Below, piece by piece: positions 52,571-64,000 of a DNA stretch of 64,000 bases; position 1 is the first letter of the stretch; each line of letters starts with the position of its first letter. Where the stretch lies: contig OX940866.1 in the NCBI GenBank assembly GCA_954871525.1, positions 37,522,521 through 37,586,520 of the forward strand. The letters run 5' to 3'. Source of the DNA: Parietaria judaica (taxonomy: Eukaryota; Streptophyta; Magnoliopsida; Rosales; Urticaceae). The position numbers and the translations under genes were made by a program. Below the pieces are notes generated by a model that was not told the DNA's origin, made no database searches, and saw nothing but the letters and a program-made list of their open reading frames with translations.

Positions 52571-55500
52571 ATGCTAGCATTTCCTATAGAATTTCTTTAT
52601 TTTACATTTTTTACAACCTTAAATTTCGAACCAATTGAAAAAATAATGATTTTAGGGCTTATACATTGGAATTTAAATATAACAAGAGTTCTCATGCAAA
52701 AATATGCAAGGATTAAATTGTTCACGAGAAATGCCATAGGAAATGCTATAGCATTTCCTATAGCATTTCTTTATTTTACATTTTTTACAACCTTAAATTT
52801 CGAACCAATTGAAAAAATAATGATTTTAGGGCTTATACATTGGAATTTGAATATTACAAGCGTTCTCATGCAAAAATATGCAAGGATTAAATTGTTGACG
52901 AGAAATGCCATAGGAAATGCTAGCATTTCCTATAGAATTTCTTTATTTTACATTTTTTACAACCTTAAATTTTGAACCAATTGAAAAAATAATGATTTTA
53001 GGGCTTATACATTGGAATTTGAATATAACAAGAGTTCTCATGAAAAAATACGCAAGGATTAAATGGTTGACGAGAAATGCCATAGGAAATGCTAAAGCAT
53101 TTCCTATAGCATTTCTTTATTTTACATTTTTTACAACCTTAAATTTCGAACCAATTGAAAAAATAATGATTTTAGGGCTTATACATTGGAATTTGAATAT
53201 TACAAGCGTTCTCATGCAAAAATATGCAAGGATTAAATTGTTGACGAGAAATGCCATAGGAAATGCTAGCATTTCCTATAGAATTTCTTTATTTTACATT
53301 TTTTACAACCTTAAATTTCGAACCAATTGAAAAAATAATGATTTTAGGGCTTATACATTGGAATTTGAATATAACAAGAGTTCTCATGAAAAAATATGCA
53401 AGGATTAAATTGTTGACGAGAAATGCCATAGGAAATGTTATAGCATTTCCTATAGAATTTCAGTATTTTACATTTTTTACAACCTTAAATTTTGAACCAA
53501 TTGAAAAAATAATGATTTTAGGGCTTATACATTCGAATTTGAATATAACAAGAGTTCTCATGAAAAAATATGCAAGGATTAAATTGTTGACGATAAATGC
53601 CATAGGAAATGTTATAGCATTTCCTATAGCATTTCTTTATTTTACATTTTTTACAACCTTAAATTTCGAACCAATTGAAAAAATAATGATTTTAGGGCTT
53701 ATACATTGGAATTTGAATATTACAAGCGTTCTCATGCAAAAATATGCAAGGATTAAATTGTTGACGAGAAATGCCATAGGAAATGCTAGCATTTCCTATA
53801 GAATTTCTTTATTTTACATTTTTTACAACCTTAAATTTTGAACCAATTGAAAAAATAATGATTTTAGGGCTTATACATTGGAATTTGAATATAACAAGAG
53901 TTCTCATGAAAAAATATGCAAGGATTAAATTGTTGACGAGAAATGCCATAGGCAATGTTATAGCATTTCCTATAGAATTTCATTATTTTACATTTTTTAC
54001 AACCTTAAATTTCGAACCAATTGAAAAAATAATGATTTTAGGGCTTATACATTGAAATTTGAATATAACAAGAGTTCTCATGAAAAAATATGCAAGGATT
54101 AAATTTTTGACGAGAAATGCCATAGGAAATGCTAGCATTTCCTATAGAATTTCTTTATTTTACATTTTTTACAACCTTAAATTTCGAACCAATTGAAAAA
54201 ATAATGATTTTAGGGCTTATACATTGGAATTTAAATATAACAAGAGTTCTCATGCAAAAATATGCAAGGATTAAATTGTTCACGAGAAATGCCATAGGAA
54301 ATGCTATAGCATTTCCTATAGCATTTCTTTATTTTACATTTTTTACAACCTTAAATTTCGAACCAATTGAAAAAATAATGATTTTAGGGCTTATACATTG
54401 GAATTTGAATATTACAAGCGTTCTCATGCAAAAATATGCAAGGATTAAATTGTTGACGAGAAATGCCATAGGAAATGCTAGCATTTCCTATAGAATTTCT
54501 TTATTTTACATTTTTTACAACCTTAAATTTTGAACCAATTGAAAAAATAATGATTTTAGGGCTTATACATTGGAATTTGAATATAACAAGAGTTCTCATG
54601 AAAAAATACGCAAGGATTAAATGGTTGACGAGAAATGCCATAGGAAATGCTAAAGCATTTCCTATAGCATTTCTTTATTTTACATTTTTTACAACCTTAA
54701 ATTTCGAACCAATTGAAAAAATAATGATTTTAGGGCTTATACATTGGAATTTGAATATTACAAGCGTTCTCATGCAAAAATATGCAAGGATTAAATTGTT
54801 GACGAGAAATGCCATAGGAAATGCTAGCATTTCCTATAGCATTTCTTTATTTTACATTTTTTACAACCTTAAATTTCGAACCAATTGAAAAAATAATGAT
54901 TTTAGGGCTTATACATTGGAATTTGAATATAACAAGAGTTCTCATGAAAAAATATGCAAGGATTAAATTGTTGACGAGAAATGCCATAGGAAATGTTATA
55001 GCATTTCCTATAGAATTTCATTATTTTACATTTTTTACAACCTTAAATTTTGAACCAATTGAAAAAATAATGATTTTAGGGCTTATACATTGGAATTTGA
55101 ATATAACAAGAGTTCTCATGAAAAAATATGCAAGGCTTAAATTGTTGACGATAAATGCCATAGGAAATGTTATAGCATTTCCTATAGCATTTCTTTATTT
55201 TACATTTTTTACAACCTTAAATTTCGAACCAATTGAAAAAATAATGATTTTAGGGCTTATACATTGGAATTTGAATATTACAAGCGTTCTCATGCAAAAA
55301 TATGCAAGGATTAAATTGTTGACGAGAAATGCCATAGGAAATGCTAGCATTTCCTATAGAATTTCTTTATTTTACATTTTTTACAACCTTAAATTTCGAA
55401 CCAATTGAAAAAATAATGATTTTAGGGCTTATACATTGGAATTTGAATATAACAAGAGTTCTCATGAAAAAATATGCAAGGATTAAATTGTTGACGAGAA

Positions 55501-55686
55501 ATGCCATAGGCAATGTTATAGCATTTCCTATAGAATTTCATTATTTTACAACCTTAAATTTTGAACCAATTGAAAAAATAATGATTTTAGGGCTTATACA
55601 TTGGAATTTGAATATAACAAGAGTTCTCATGAAAAAATATGCAAGGATTAAATTGTTGACGAGAAATGCCATAGGAAATGTTATAG
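52571..55686 (+). repeat. Two copies of a 9-mer B-type HOR (1558 bp)
   Basis: Starts are 52571 and 54129. Shared private variants 1558 bp apart include TTCACGAGAAAT, GCTAAAGCATTTCC (about 53093 and 54651) and ATAGGCAATGTT (about 53952 and 55510). The length fits 5x174+4x172. The second copy diverges near its end, where a 165-bp T-tract-deletion monomer replaces a 174-bp one. Confidence 0.88.
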
Positions 55687-57585
55687 CATTTCCTATAGAA
55701 TTTCATTATTTTACATTTTTTACAACCTTAAATTTCGAACCAATTGAAAAAATAATGATTTTAGGGCTTATACATTGAAATTTTAATATAACAAGAGTTC
55801 TCATGAAAAATATGCGAGGATTAAATTGTTAACGAGAAATGCCATAGGAAATGCTATAGCATTTCCTATAGCATTTCTTTATTTTACAATTTTTACAACC
55901 TTAAATTTTGAACCAATTGAAAAAATAATGATTTTAGGGCTTATACATTGGAATTTAAATATAACAAGAGTTCTCATGCAAAAATATGCAAGGATTAAAT
56001 TGTTGACGAGAAATGCCATAGGAAATGCTATAGCATTTCCTATAGCATTTCTTTATTTTACATTTTTTACAACCTTAAATTTCGAACCAATTGAAAAAAT
56101 AATGATTTTAGGGCTTATACATTGGAATTTGAATATTACAAGCGTTCTCATGCAAAAATATGCAAGGATTAAATTGTTGACGAGAAATGCCATAGGAAAT
56201 GTTATAGCATTTCCTATAGAATTTCATTATTTTACATTTTTTACAACCTTAAATTTCGAACCAATTGAAAAAATAATGATTTTAGGGCTTATATATTGGA
56301 ATTTGAATATAACAAGAGTTCTCATGAAAAAATATGCAAGGATTAAATTGTTGACGAGAAATGCCATAGGAAATGTTATAGCATTTCCTATAGAATTTCA
56401 TTATTTTACATTTTTTACAACCTTAAATTTCGAACCAATTGAAAAAATAATGATTTTAGGGCTTATACATTGAAATTTGAATATAACAAGAGTTCTCATG
56501 AAAAAATATGCAAGGATTAAATTGTTGACGAGAAATGCCATAGGAAATGCTAGCATTTCCTATAGAATTTCTTTATTTTACATTTTTTACAACCTTAAAT
56601 TTCGAACCAATTGAAAAAATAATGATTTTAGGGCTTATACATTGGAATTTGAATATAACAAGAGTTCTCATGAAAAAATATGCAAGGATTAAATTGTTGA
56701 CGAGAAATGCCATAGGAAATGTTATAGCATTTCCTATAGAATTTCATTATTTTACATTTTTTTACAACCTTAAATTTCGAACCAATTGAAAAAATAATGA
56801 TTTTAGGGCTTATACATTGAAATTTGAATATAACAAGAGTTCTCATGAAAAAACACGCAAGGATTAAATGGTTGACGAGAAATGCCATAGGAAATGCTAG
56901 CATTTCCTATAGAATTTCTTTATTTTACATTTTTTACAACCTTAAATTTCGAACCAATTGAAAAAATAATGATTTTAGGGCTTATACATTGGAATTTGAA
57001 TATTACAAGCGTTCTCATGCAAAAATATGCAAGGATTAAATTGTTGACGAGAAATGCCATAGGAAATGCTAGCATTTCCTATAGAATTTCTTGATTTTAC
57101 ATTTTTTACAACCTTAAATTTCGAACCAATTGAAAAAATAATGATTTTAGGGCTTATACATTGGAATTTGAATATAACAAGAGTTCTCATGAAAAAATAT
57201 GCAAGGATTAAATTGTTGACGAGAAATGCCATAGGAAATGTTATAGCATTTCCTATAGAATTTCATTATTTTACATTTTTTACAACCTTAAATTTCGAAC
57301 CAATTGAAAAAATAATGATTTTAGGGCTTATACATTGAAATTTGAATATAACAAGAGTTCTCATGAAAAAATACGCAAGGATTAAATGGTTGACGAGAAA
57401 TGCCATAGGAAATGCTATAGCATTTCCTATAGCATTTCTTTATTTTACATTTTTTACAACCTTAAATTTCGAACCAATTGAAAAAATAATGATTTTAGGG
57501 CTTATACATTGGAATTTGAATATTACAAGCGTTCTCATGCAAAAATATGCAAGGATTAAATTGTTGACGAGAAATGCCATAGGAA

Positions 57586-57960
57586 ATGCTAGCATTTCCT
57601 ATAGAATTTCTTTATTTTACATTTTTTACAACCTTAAATTTCGAACCAATTGAAAAAATAATGATTTTAGGGCTTATACATTGGAATTTGAATATAACAA
57701 GAGTTCTCATGAAAAAATATGCAAGGATTAAATTGTTGACGAGAAATGCCATAGGAAATGTTATAGCATTTCCTATAGCATTTCTTTCTTTTACATTTTT
57801 TACTACCTTAAATTTGAACCAATTGAAAAAATAATAATTTTAGGGCTTATACATTAAAATTTGAATATAACAAGAGTTCTCATGAAAAAATATGCAAGGA
57901 TAAATAGTTGACGAGAAATGCCATAGGAAATGTTATAGCATTTCCTATAGAATTTCATTA
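57586..57960 (+). repeat. Divergent B-type monomers, copy 1
   Basis: This stretch departs most from consensus: TTTCTTTCTTTTAC, TTACTACCTTAAATTTGAACC (CG base lost), AATAATAATTTTAGGG, TACATTAAAATTTG, and GGATAAATAGTTGACG (one base lost). Two 1-bp deletions make this unit 1556 rather than 1558 bp. The same cluster recurs at 63297. Confidence 0.85.
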
Positions 57961-58103
57961 TTTTACATTTTTTACAACCTTAAATTTCGAACCAATTGAA
58001 AAAATAATGATTTTAGGGCTAATACATTGAAATTTGAATATAACAAGAGTTCTCATGAAAAAATACGCAAGGATTAAATGGTTGACGAGAAATGCCATAG
58101 GAA

Positions 58104-61100
58104 ATGCTAGCATTTCCTATAAAATTTCTTTATTTTACCTTTTTTACAACCTTAAATTTCGAACCAATTGAAAAAATAATGATTTTAGGGCTTATACATT
58201 GGAATTTGAATATTACAAGCGTTCTCATGCAAAAATATGCAAGGATTAAATTGTTGACGAGAAATGCCATAGGAAATGCTAGCATTTCCTATAGAATTTC
58301 TTTATTTTACATTTTTTACAACCTTAAATTTCGAACCAATTGAAAAAATAATGATTTTAGGGCTTATACATTGGAATTTGAATATAACAAGAGTTCTCAT
58401 GAAAAAATATGCAAGGATTAAATTGTTGACGAGAAATGCCATAGGAAATGTTATAGCATTTCCTATAGAATTTCATTATTTTACATTTTTTACAACCTTA
58501 AATTTCGAACCAATTGAAAAAATAATGATTTTAGGGCTTATACATTGAAATTTGAATATAACAAGAGTTCTCATGAAAACATACGCAAGGATTAAATGGT
58601 TGACGAGAAATGCCATAGGAAATGCTAGCATTTCCTATAGCATTTCTTGATTTTACATTTTTTACAACCTTAAATTTCGAACCAATTGAAAAAATAATGA
58701 TTTTAGGGCTTATACATTGGAATTTGAATATAACAAGAGTTCTCATGAAAAAATATGCAAGGATTAAATTGTTGACGAGAAATGCCATAGGAAATGTTAT
58801 AGCATTTCCTATAGAATTTCATTATTTTACATTTTTTACAACCTTAAATTTCGAACCAATTGAAAAAATAATGATTTTAGGGCTTATACATTGAAATTTG
58901 AATATAACAAGAGTTCTCATGAAAAAATACGCAAGGATTAAATGGTTGACGAGAAATGCCATAGGAAATGCTATAGCATTTCCTATAGCATTTCTTTATT
59001 TTACATTTTTTACAACCTTAAATTTCGAACCAATTGAAAAAATAATGATTTTAGGGCTTATACATTGGAATTTGAATATTACAAGCGTTCTCATGCAAAA
59101 ATATGCAAGGATTAAATTGTTGACGAGAAATGCCATAGGAAATGCTAGCATTTCCTATAGAATTTCTTTATTTTACATTTTTTACAACCTTAAATTTCGA
59201 ACCAATTGAAAAAATAATGATTTTAGGGCTTATACATTGGAATTTGAATATAACAAGAGTTCTCATGAAAAAATATGCAAGGATTAAATTGTTGACGAGA
59301 AATGCCATAGGAAATGTTATAGCATTTCCTATAGAATTTCTTTATTTTACATTTTTTACAACCTTAAATTTCGAACCAATTGAAAAAATAATGATTTTAG
59401 GGCTTATACATTAAAATTTGAATATAACAAGAGTTCTCATGAAAAAATATGCAAGGATTAAATTGTTGACGAGAAATGCCATAGGAAATGTTATAGCATT
59501 TCCTATAGAATTTCATTATTTTACATTTTTTACAACCTTAAATTTCGAACCAATTGAAAAAATAATGATTTTAGGGCTAATACATTGAAATTTGAATATA
59601 ACAAGAGTTCTCATGAAAAAATACGCAAGGATTAAATGGTTGACGAGAAATGCCATAGGAAATGCTAGCATTTCCTATAAAATTTCTTTATTTTACCTTT
59701 TTTACAACCTTAAATTTCGAACCAATTGAAAAAATAATGATTTTAGGGCTTATACATTGGAATTTGAATATTACAAGCGTTCTCATGCAAAAATATGCAA
59801 GGATTAAATTGTTGACGAGAAATGCCATAGGAAATGCTAGCATTTCCTATAGAATTTCTTTATTTTACATTTTTTACAACCTTAAATTTCGAACCAATTG
59901 AAAAAATAATGATTTTAGGGCTTATACATTGGAATTTGAATATAACAAGAGTTCTCATGAAAAAATATGCAAGGATTAAATTGTTGACGAGAAATGCCAT
60001 AGGAAATGTTATAGCATTTCCTATAGAATTTCATTATTTTACATTTTTTACAACCTTAAATTTCGAACCAATTGAAAAAATAATGATTTTAGGGCTTATA
60101 CATTGAAATTTGAATATAACAAGAGTTCTCATGAAAACATACGCAAGGATTAAATGGTTGACGAGAAATGCCATAGGAAATGCTAGCATTTCCTATAGCA
60201 TTTCTTTATTTTACATTTTTTACAACCTTAAATTTCGAACCAATTGAAAAATTAATGATTTTAGGGCTTATACATTGGAATTTGAATATTACAAGCGTTC
60301 TCATGCAAAAATATGCAAGGATTAAATTGTTGACGAGAAATGCCATAGGAAATGCTAGCATTTCCTATAGAATTTCTTTATTTTACATTTTTTACAACCT
60401 TAAATTTCGAACCAATTGAAAAAATAATGATTTTAGGGCTTATACATTGGAATTTGAATATAACAAGAGTTCTAATGAAAAAATATAAAAGGATTAAATT
60501 GTTGACGAGAAATGCCATAGGAAATGTTATAGCATTTCCTATAGAATTTCATTATTTTACATTTTTTACAACCTTAAATTTCGAACCAATTGAAAAAATA
60601 ATGATTTTAGGGCTTATACATTGAAATTTGAATATAACAAGAGTTCTCATGAAAAAATATGCAAGGATTCAATTGTTAACGAGAAATGCCATAGGAAATG
60701 CTATAGCATTTCCTATAGCATTTCTTTATTTTACAATTTTTACAACCTTAAATTTCGAACCAATTGAAAAAATAATGATTTTAAGGCTTATACATTGGAA
60801 TTTGAATATTACAAGCGTTCTCATGCAAAAATATGCAAGGATTAAATTGTTGACGAGAAATGCCATAGGAAATGCTAGCATTTCCTATAGAATTTCTTTA
60901 TTTTACATTTTTTACAACCTTAAATTTCGAACCAATTGAAAAAATAATGATTTTATTGCTTATACATTGGAATTTGAATATAACAAGAGTTCTCATGAAA
61001 AAATACGCAAGGATTAAATGGTTGACGAGAAATGCCATAGGAAATGCTATAGCATTTCCTATAGCATTTCTTTATTTTACATTTTTTACAACCTTAAATT

Positions 61101-61737
61101 TCGAACCAATTGAAAAAATAATGATTTTAGGGCTTATACATTGGAATTTGAATATAACTAGAGTTCTCATGAAAAAATATGCAAGGATTAAATTGTTGAC
61201 GAGAAATGCCATAGGAAATGTTATAGCATTTCCTATAGAATTTCATTATTTTACATTTTTTACAACCTTAAATTTCGAACCAATTGAAAAAATAATGATT
61301 TTAGGGTTTATACATTGAAATTTGAATATAACAAGAGTTCTCATGAAAAAATACGCAAGGATTAAATGGTTGACGAGAAATGCCATAGGAAATGCTATAG
61401 CATTTCCTATAGCATTTCTTTATTTTACATTTTTTACAACCTTAAATTTCGAACCAATTGAAAAAATAATGATTTTAGGGCTTATACATTGGAATTTGAA
61501 TATTACAAGCGTTCTCATGCAAAAATATGCAAGGATTAAATTGTTGACGAGAAATGCCATAGGAAATGCTAGCATTTCCTATAGAATTTCTTTATTTTAC
61601 ATTTTTTACAACCTTAAATTTCGAACCAATTGAAAAAATAATGATTTTAGGGCTTATACATTGGAATTTGAATATAACAAGAGTTCTCATGAAAAAATAT
61701 GCAAAGATTAAATTGTTGACGAGAAATGCCATAGGAA
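58104..61737 (+). repeat. B-type HORs with 1558-bp spacing
   Basis: 58104 repeats at 59662, 58276 at 59834, and 58622 at 60180, all 1558 bp apart. The private ATGAAAACATACGC variant lies at about 58576, 60134 and 61865, so its spacing changes from 1558 to 1731 bp. This marks the transition into the longer 10-mer unit. The right limit given is approximate. Confidence 0.75.
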
Positions 61738-63642
61738 ATGTTATAGCATTTCCTATAGAATTTCATTATTTTACATTTTTTACAACCTTAAATTTCGAAC
61801 CAATTGAAAAAATAATGATTTTAGGGCTTATACATTGAAATTTGAATATAACAAGAGTTCTCATGAAAACATACGCAAGGATTAAATGGTTGACGAGAAA
61901 TGCCATAGGAAATGCTAGCATTTCCTATAGCATTTCTTTATTTTACATTTTTTACAACCTTAAATTTCGAACCAATTGAAAAATTAATGATTTTAGGGCT
62001 TATACATTGGAATTTGAATATTACAAGCGTTCTCATGCAAAAATATGCAAGGATTAAATTGTTGACGAGAAATGCCATAGGAAATGCTAGCATTTCCTAT
62101 AGAATTTCTTTATTTTACATTTTTTCAACCTTAAATTTCGAACCAATTGAAAAAATAATGATTTTAGGGCTTATACATTGGAATTTGAATATAACAAGAG
62201 TTCTAATGAAAAAATATAAAAGGATTAAATTGTTGACGAGAAATGCCATAGGAAATGTTATAGCATTTCCTATAGAATTTCATTATTTTACATTTTTTAC
62301 AACCTTAAATTTCGAACCAATTGAAAAAATAATGATTTTAGGGCTTATACATTGAAATTTGAATATAACAAGAGTTCTCATGAAAAAATATGCAAGGATT
62401 AAATTGTTAACGAGAAATGCCATAGGAAATGCTATAGCATTTCCTATAGCATTTCTTTATTTTACAATTTTTACAACCTTAAATTTCGAACCAATTGAAA
62501 AAATAATGATTTTAGGGCTTATACATTGGAATTTGAATATTACAAGCGTTCTCATGCAAAAATATGCAAGGATTAAATTGTTGACGAGAAATGCCATAGG
62601 AAATGCTAGCATTTCCTATAGAATTTCTTTATTTTACATTTTTTACAACCTTAAATTTCGAACCAATTGAAAAAATAATGATTTTATGGCTTATACATTG
62701 GAATTTGAATATAACAAGAGTTCTCATGAAAAAATACGCAAGGATTAAATGGTTGACGAGAAATGCCATAGGAAATGCTATAGCATTTCCTATAGCATTT
62801 CTTTATTTTACATTTTTTACAACCTTAAATTTCGAACCAATTGAAAAAATAATGATTTTAGGGCTTATACATTGGAATTTGAATATAACTAGAGTTCTCA
62901 TGAAAAAATATGCAAGGATTAAATTGTTGACGAGAAATGCCATAGGAAATGTTATAGCATTTCCTATAGAATTTCATTATTTTACATTTTTTACAACCTT
63001 AAATTTCGAACCAATTGAAAAAATAATGATTTTAGGGCTTATACATTGAAATTTGAATATAACAAGAGTTCTCATGAAAAAATACGCAAGGATTAAATGG
63101 TTGACGAGAAATGCCATAGGAAATGCTATAGCATTTCCTATAGCATTTCTTTATTTTACATTTTTTACAACCTTAAATTTCGAACCAATTGAAAAAATAA
63201 TGATTTTAGGGCTTATACATTGGAATTTGAATATTACAAGCGTTCTCATGCAAAAATATGCAAGGATTAAATTGTTGACGAGAAATGCCATAGGAAATGC
63301 TAGCATTTCCTATAGAATTTCTTTATTTTACATTTTTTACAACCTTAAATTTCGAACCAATTGAAAAAATAATGATTTTAGGGCTTATACATTGGAATTT
63401 GAATATAACAAGAGTTCTCATGAAAAAATATGCAAGGATTAAATTGTTGACGAGAAATGCCATAGGAAATGTTATAGCATTTCCTATAGAATTTCATTCT
63501 TTTACATTTTTTACTACCTTAAATTTGAACCAATTGAAAAAATAATAATTTTAGGGCTTATACATTAAAATTTGAATATAACAAGAGTTCTCATGAAAAA
63601 ATATGCAAGGATAAATAGTTGACGAGAAATGCCATAGGAAAT
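60180..63642 (+). repeat. Two copies of a 10-mer B-type HOR (1731-1732 bp)
   Basis: 60180 repeats at 61912, and 60628, 60872, 61322 and 61566 all repeat 1731 bp later. Shared private variants are TTCTAATGAAAAAATATAAAAGG-like (60471 and 62202) and ATATAACTAGAG (61156 and 62887). The one-base difference comes from a deletion in the second copy's T tract (TTTTTTCAACC near 62126). Confidence 0.88.
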
Positions 63643-63671
63643 GTTATAGCATTTCCTATAGAATTTCATTA
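63297..63671 (+). repeat. Divergent B-type monomers, copy 2
   Basis: This stretch lies 5711 bp downstream of the first copy and shares TTACTACC, AAATTTGAACC, AATAATAATTTT, CATTAAAATTTG and GGATAAATAGTTG. It differs in TTTCATTCTTTTAC against TTTCTTTCTTTTAC. A less diverged relative at 59142 lacks these changes except CATTAAAATTTG. Confidence 0.85.
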
Positions 63672-64000
63672 TTTTACATTTTTTACAACCTTAAATTTCG
63701 AACCAATTGAAAAAATAATGATTTTAGGGCTAATACATTGAAATTTGAATATAACAAGAGTTCTCATGAAAAAATACGCAAGGATTAAATGGTTGACGAG
63801 AAATGCCATAGGAAATGCTAGCATTTCCTATAGAATTTCTTTATTTTACATTTTTTACAACCTTAAATTTTGAACCAATTGAAAAAATAATGATTTTAGG
63901 GCTTATACATTGGAATTTGAATATTACAAGCGTTCTCATGCAAAAATATGCAAGGATTAAATTGTTGACGAGAAATGCCATAGGAAATGCTAGCATTTCC

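Larger units (their letters stand above)
1..64000 (+). repeat. Satellite DNA array, ~172-174 bp monomer, about 370 copies
   Basis: Every part of the window is the same monomer in the same orientation. Anchoring on ATGATTTTAGGG gives successive starts at 8, 168, 342, 514, 688, 862 and 1022, that is spacings of 160, 174, 172, 174, 174 and 160 bp, and this continues to the end. Monomers of different classes differ at only a handful of sites (roughly 95-98% identical by eye), so the array is strongly homogenised. G+C is about 28% in the consensus (48 of 174 by hand count). There is no interruption by a transposon, gene or unique sequence. The first and last bases lie inside monomers, so both ends of the array are outside the window. 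Monomer length and HOR nesting resemble known centromeric satellites; centromere function is inference, since no CENP-A data exist here. Confidence 0.98.
49881..64000 (+). repeat. Block B2: S/E/KW-type higher-order repeats to the window end
   Basis: Composition switches back to the B type at a monomer carrying TTCACG, the same marker that opens block B1 at 4124. E monomers start at about 50227. Local periods are 346 bp (51879, 52225, 52571), 1558 bp (52571 to 54129; 58104 to 59662; 58622 to 60180) and 1731-1732 bp (60180 to 61912; 60628 to 62359; 61322 to 63053). The stretch from about 57.6 kb onward matches 13.0-17.1 kb of block B1 in class order and rare variants (for example AAATATAAAAGG at 15.4 and 60.5 kb). 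The block is still running at base 64000. No gene is present. Confidence 0.88.

Noticed and set aside
56628..58788. Minus-strand open frames of 85-91 codons near 56.6-58.8 kb
   Set aside because: They arise from local variant combinations (an extra T near 56761 and TTGATTTTAC near 57091 and 58648) in the reverse complement of the same satellite, with no conserved frame elsewhere.
1..64000. Open reading frames on the + strand (66-503 codons) as real repeat-protein genes
   Set aside because: They are produced by a stop-free 58-codon satellite monomer. They overlap one another by about 56 bp at each frame-shifting monomer, have no unique flanks, and most B-block copies are closed by TGA.
1..64000. 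CRISPR array
   Set aside because: There are no short repeats separated by unique spacers. The whole unit is repeated, at ~172-174 bp, and no cas gene is present.
1..64000. Bacterial or phage accessory region with a defence or other novel gene system
   Set aside because: There is no coding content, ribosome-binding site, operon or tRNA. Sixty-four kilobases of HOR satellite is a eukaryotic heterochromatin signature.
1..64000. Assignment to a named satellite family or species
   Set aside because: The monomer does not match alpha satellite or the Arabidopsis 178-bp repeat as I know them. A search of satellite and repeat databases and of genome assemblies with the 174-bp consensus would decide; I could not run it.

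Overview
The whole 64 kb is one uninterrupted tandem satellite-DNA array. I see no credible protein-coding gene, RNA gene, mobile element, CRISPR array or unique-sequence island. The unit is an AT-rich monomer of about 172-174 bp (about 28% G+C by hand count of the 174-bp consensus). It runs head-to-tail on the same strand roughly 370 times. The array starts and ends inside a monomer, so it continues past both edges of the window. Monomer length, AT-richness, nested higher-order repeats (HORs) and lack of genes point to eukaryotic constitutive heterochromatin, most likely centromeric or pericentromeric. I do not recognise the satellite and cannot name the organism.

The monomer phase used here starts at the ATG of ATGATTTTAGGG. 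A few diagnostic differences define these classes: Q (174 bp, CATGCAAAAATATGC); KW (174 bp, CATGAAAAAATACGC then AAATGG); short (160 bp, carrying GCAAAGATT, one 12-bp motif lost); S (172 bp, ATTACAAGCG and an NheI-type GCTAGC dyad); E (174 bp, GAAATGTTATAGC and GAATTTCATT); plus rarer 165-, 164-, 169-, 173- and 115-bp forms. Nearly all length variation falls in one 44-bp inverted repeat at monomer positions 82-125, built from four copies of a 12-bp motif.

Layout: block A1 (1-4123), block B1 (4124-17711), block A2 (17712-49880), block B2 (49881-64000). A blocks are Q/KW/short HORs of 5-8 monomers. The main form is a 6-mer of 1029-1030 bp, with 1021-, 853-857-, 1204- and 1378-bp variants. B blocks are S/E/KW HORs with periods of 346, 518, 1205, 1558, 1731 and 2245 bp. 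Both A-to-B junctions begin with the same TTCACG-bearing monomer, and the B-to-A junction carries the only grossly truncated monomer (115 bp). Segmental copies recur at 6.5, 10.3 and 39.1 kb.

The long open frames (up to 503 codons) arise because the 174-bp monomer is exactly 58 codons with no stop in one frame. They are broken wherever a 160- or 172-bp monomer shifts frame and wherever TGG has become TGA, so I do not call them genes. There is no gene network here: the biology, if any, is chromatin and recombination (dyad symmetry, CpG content, HOR amplification).
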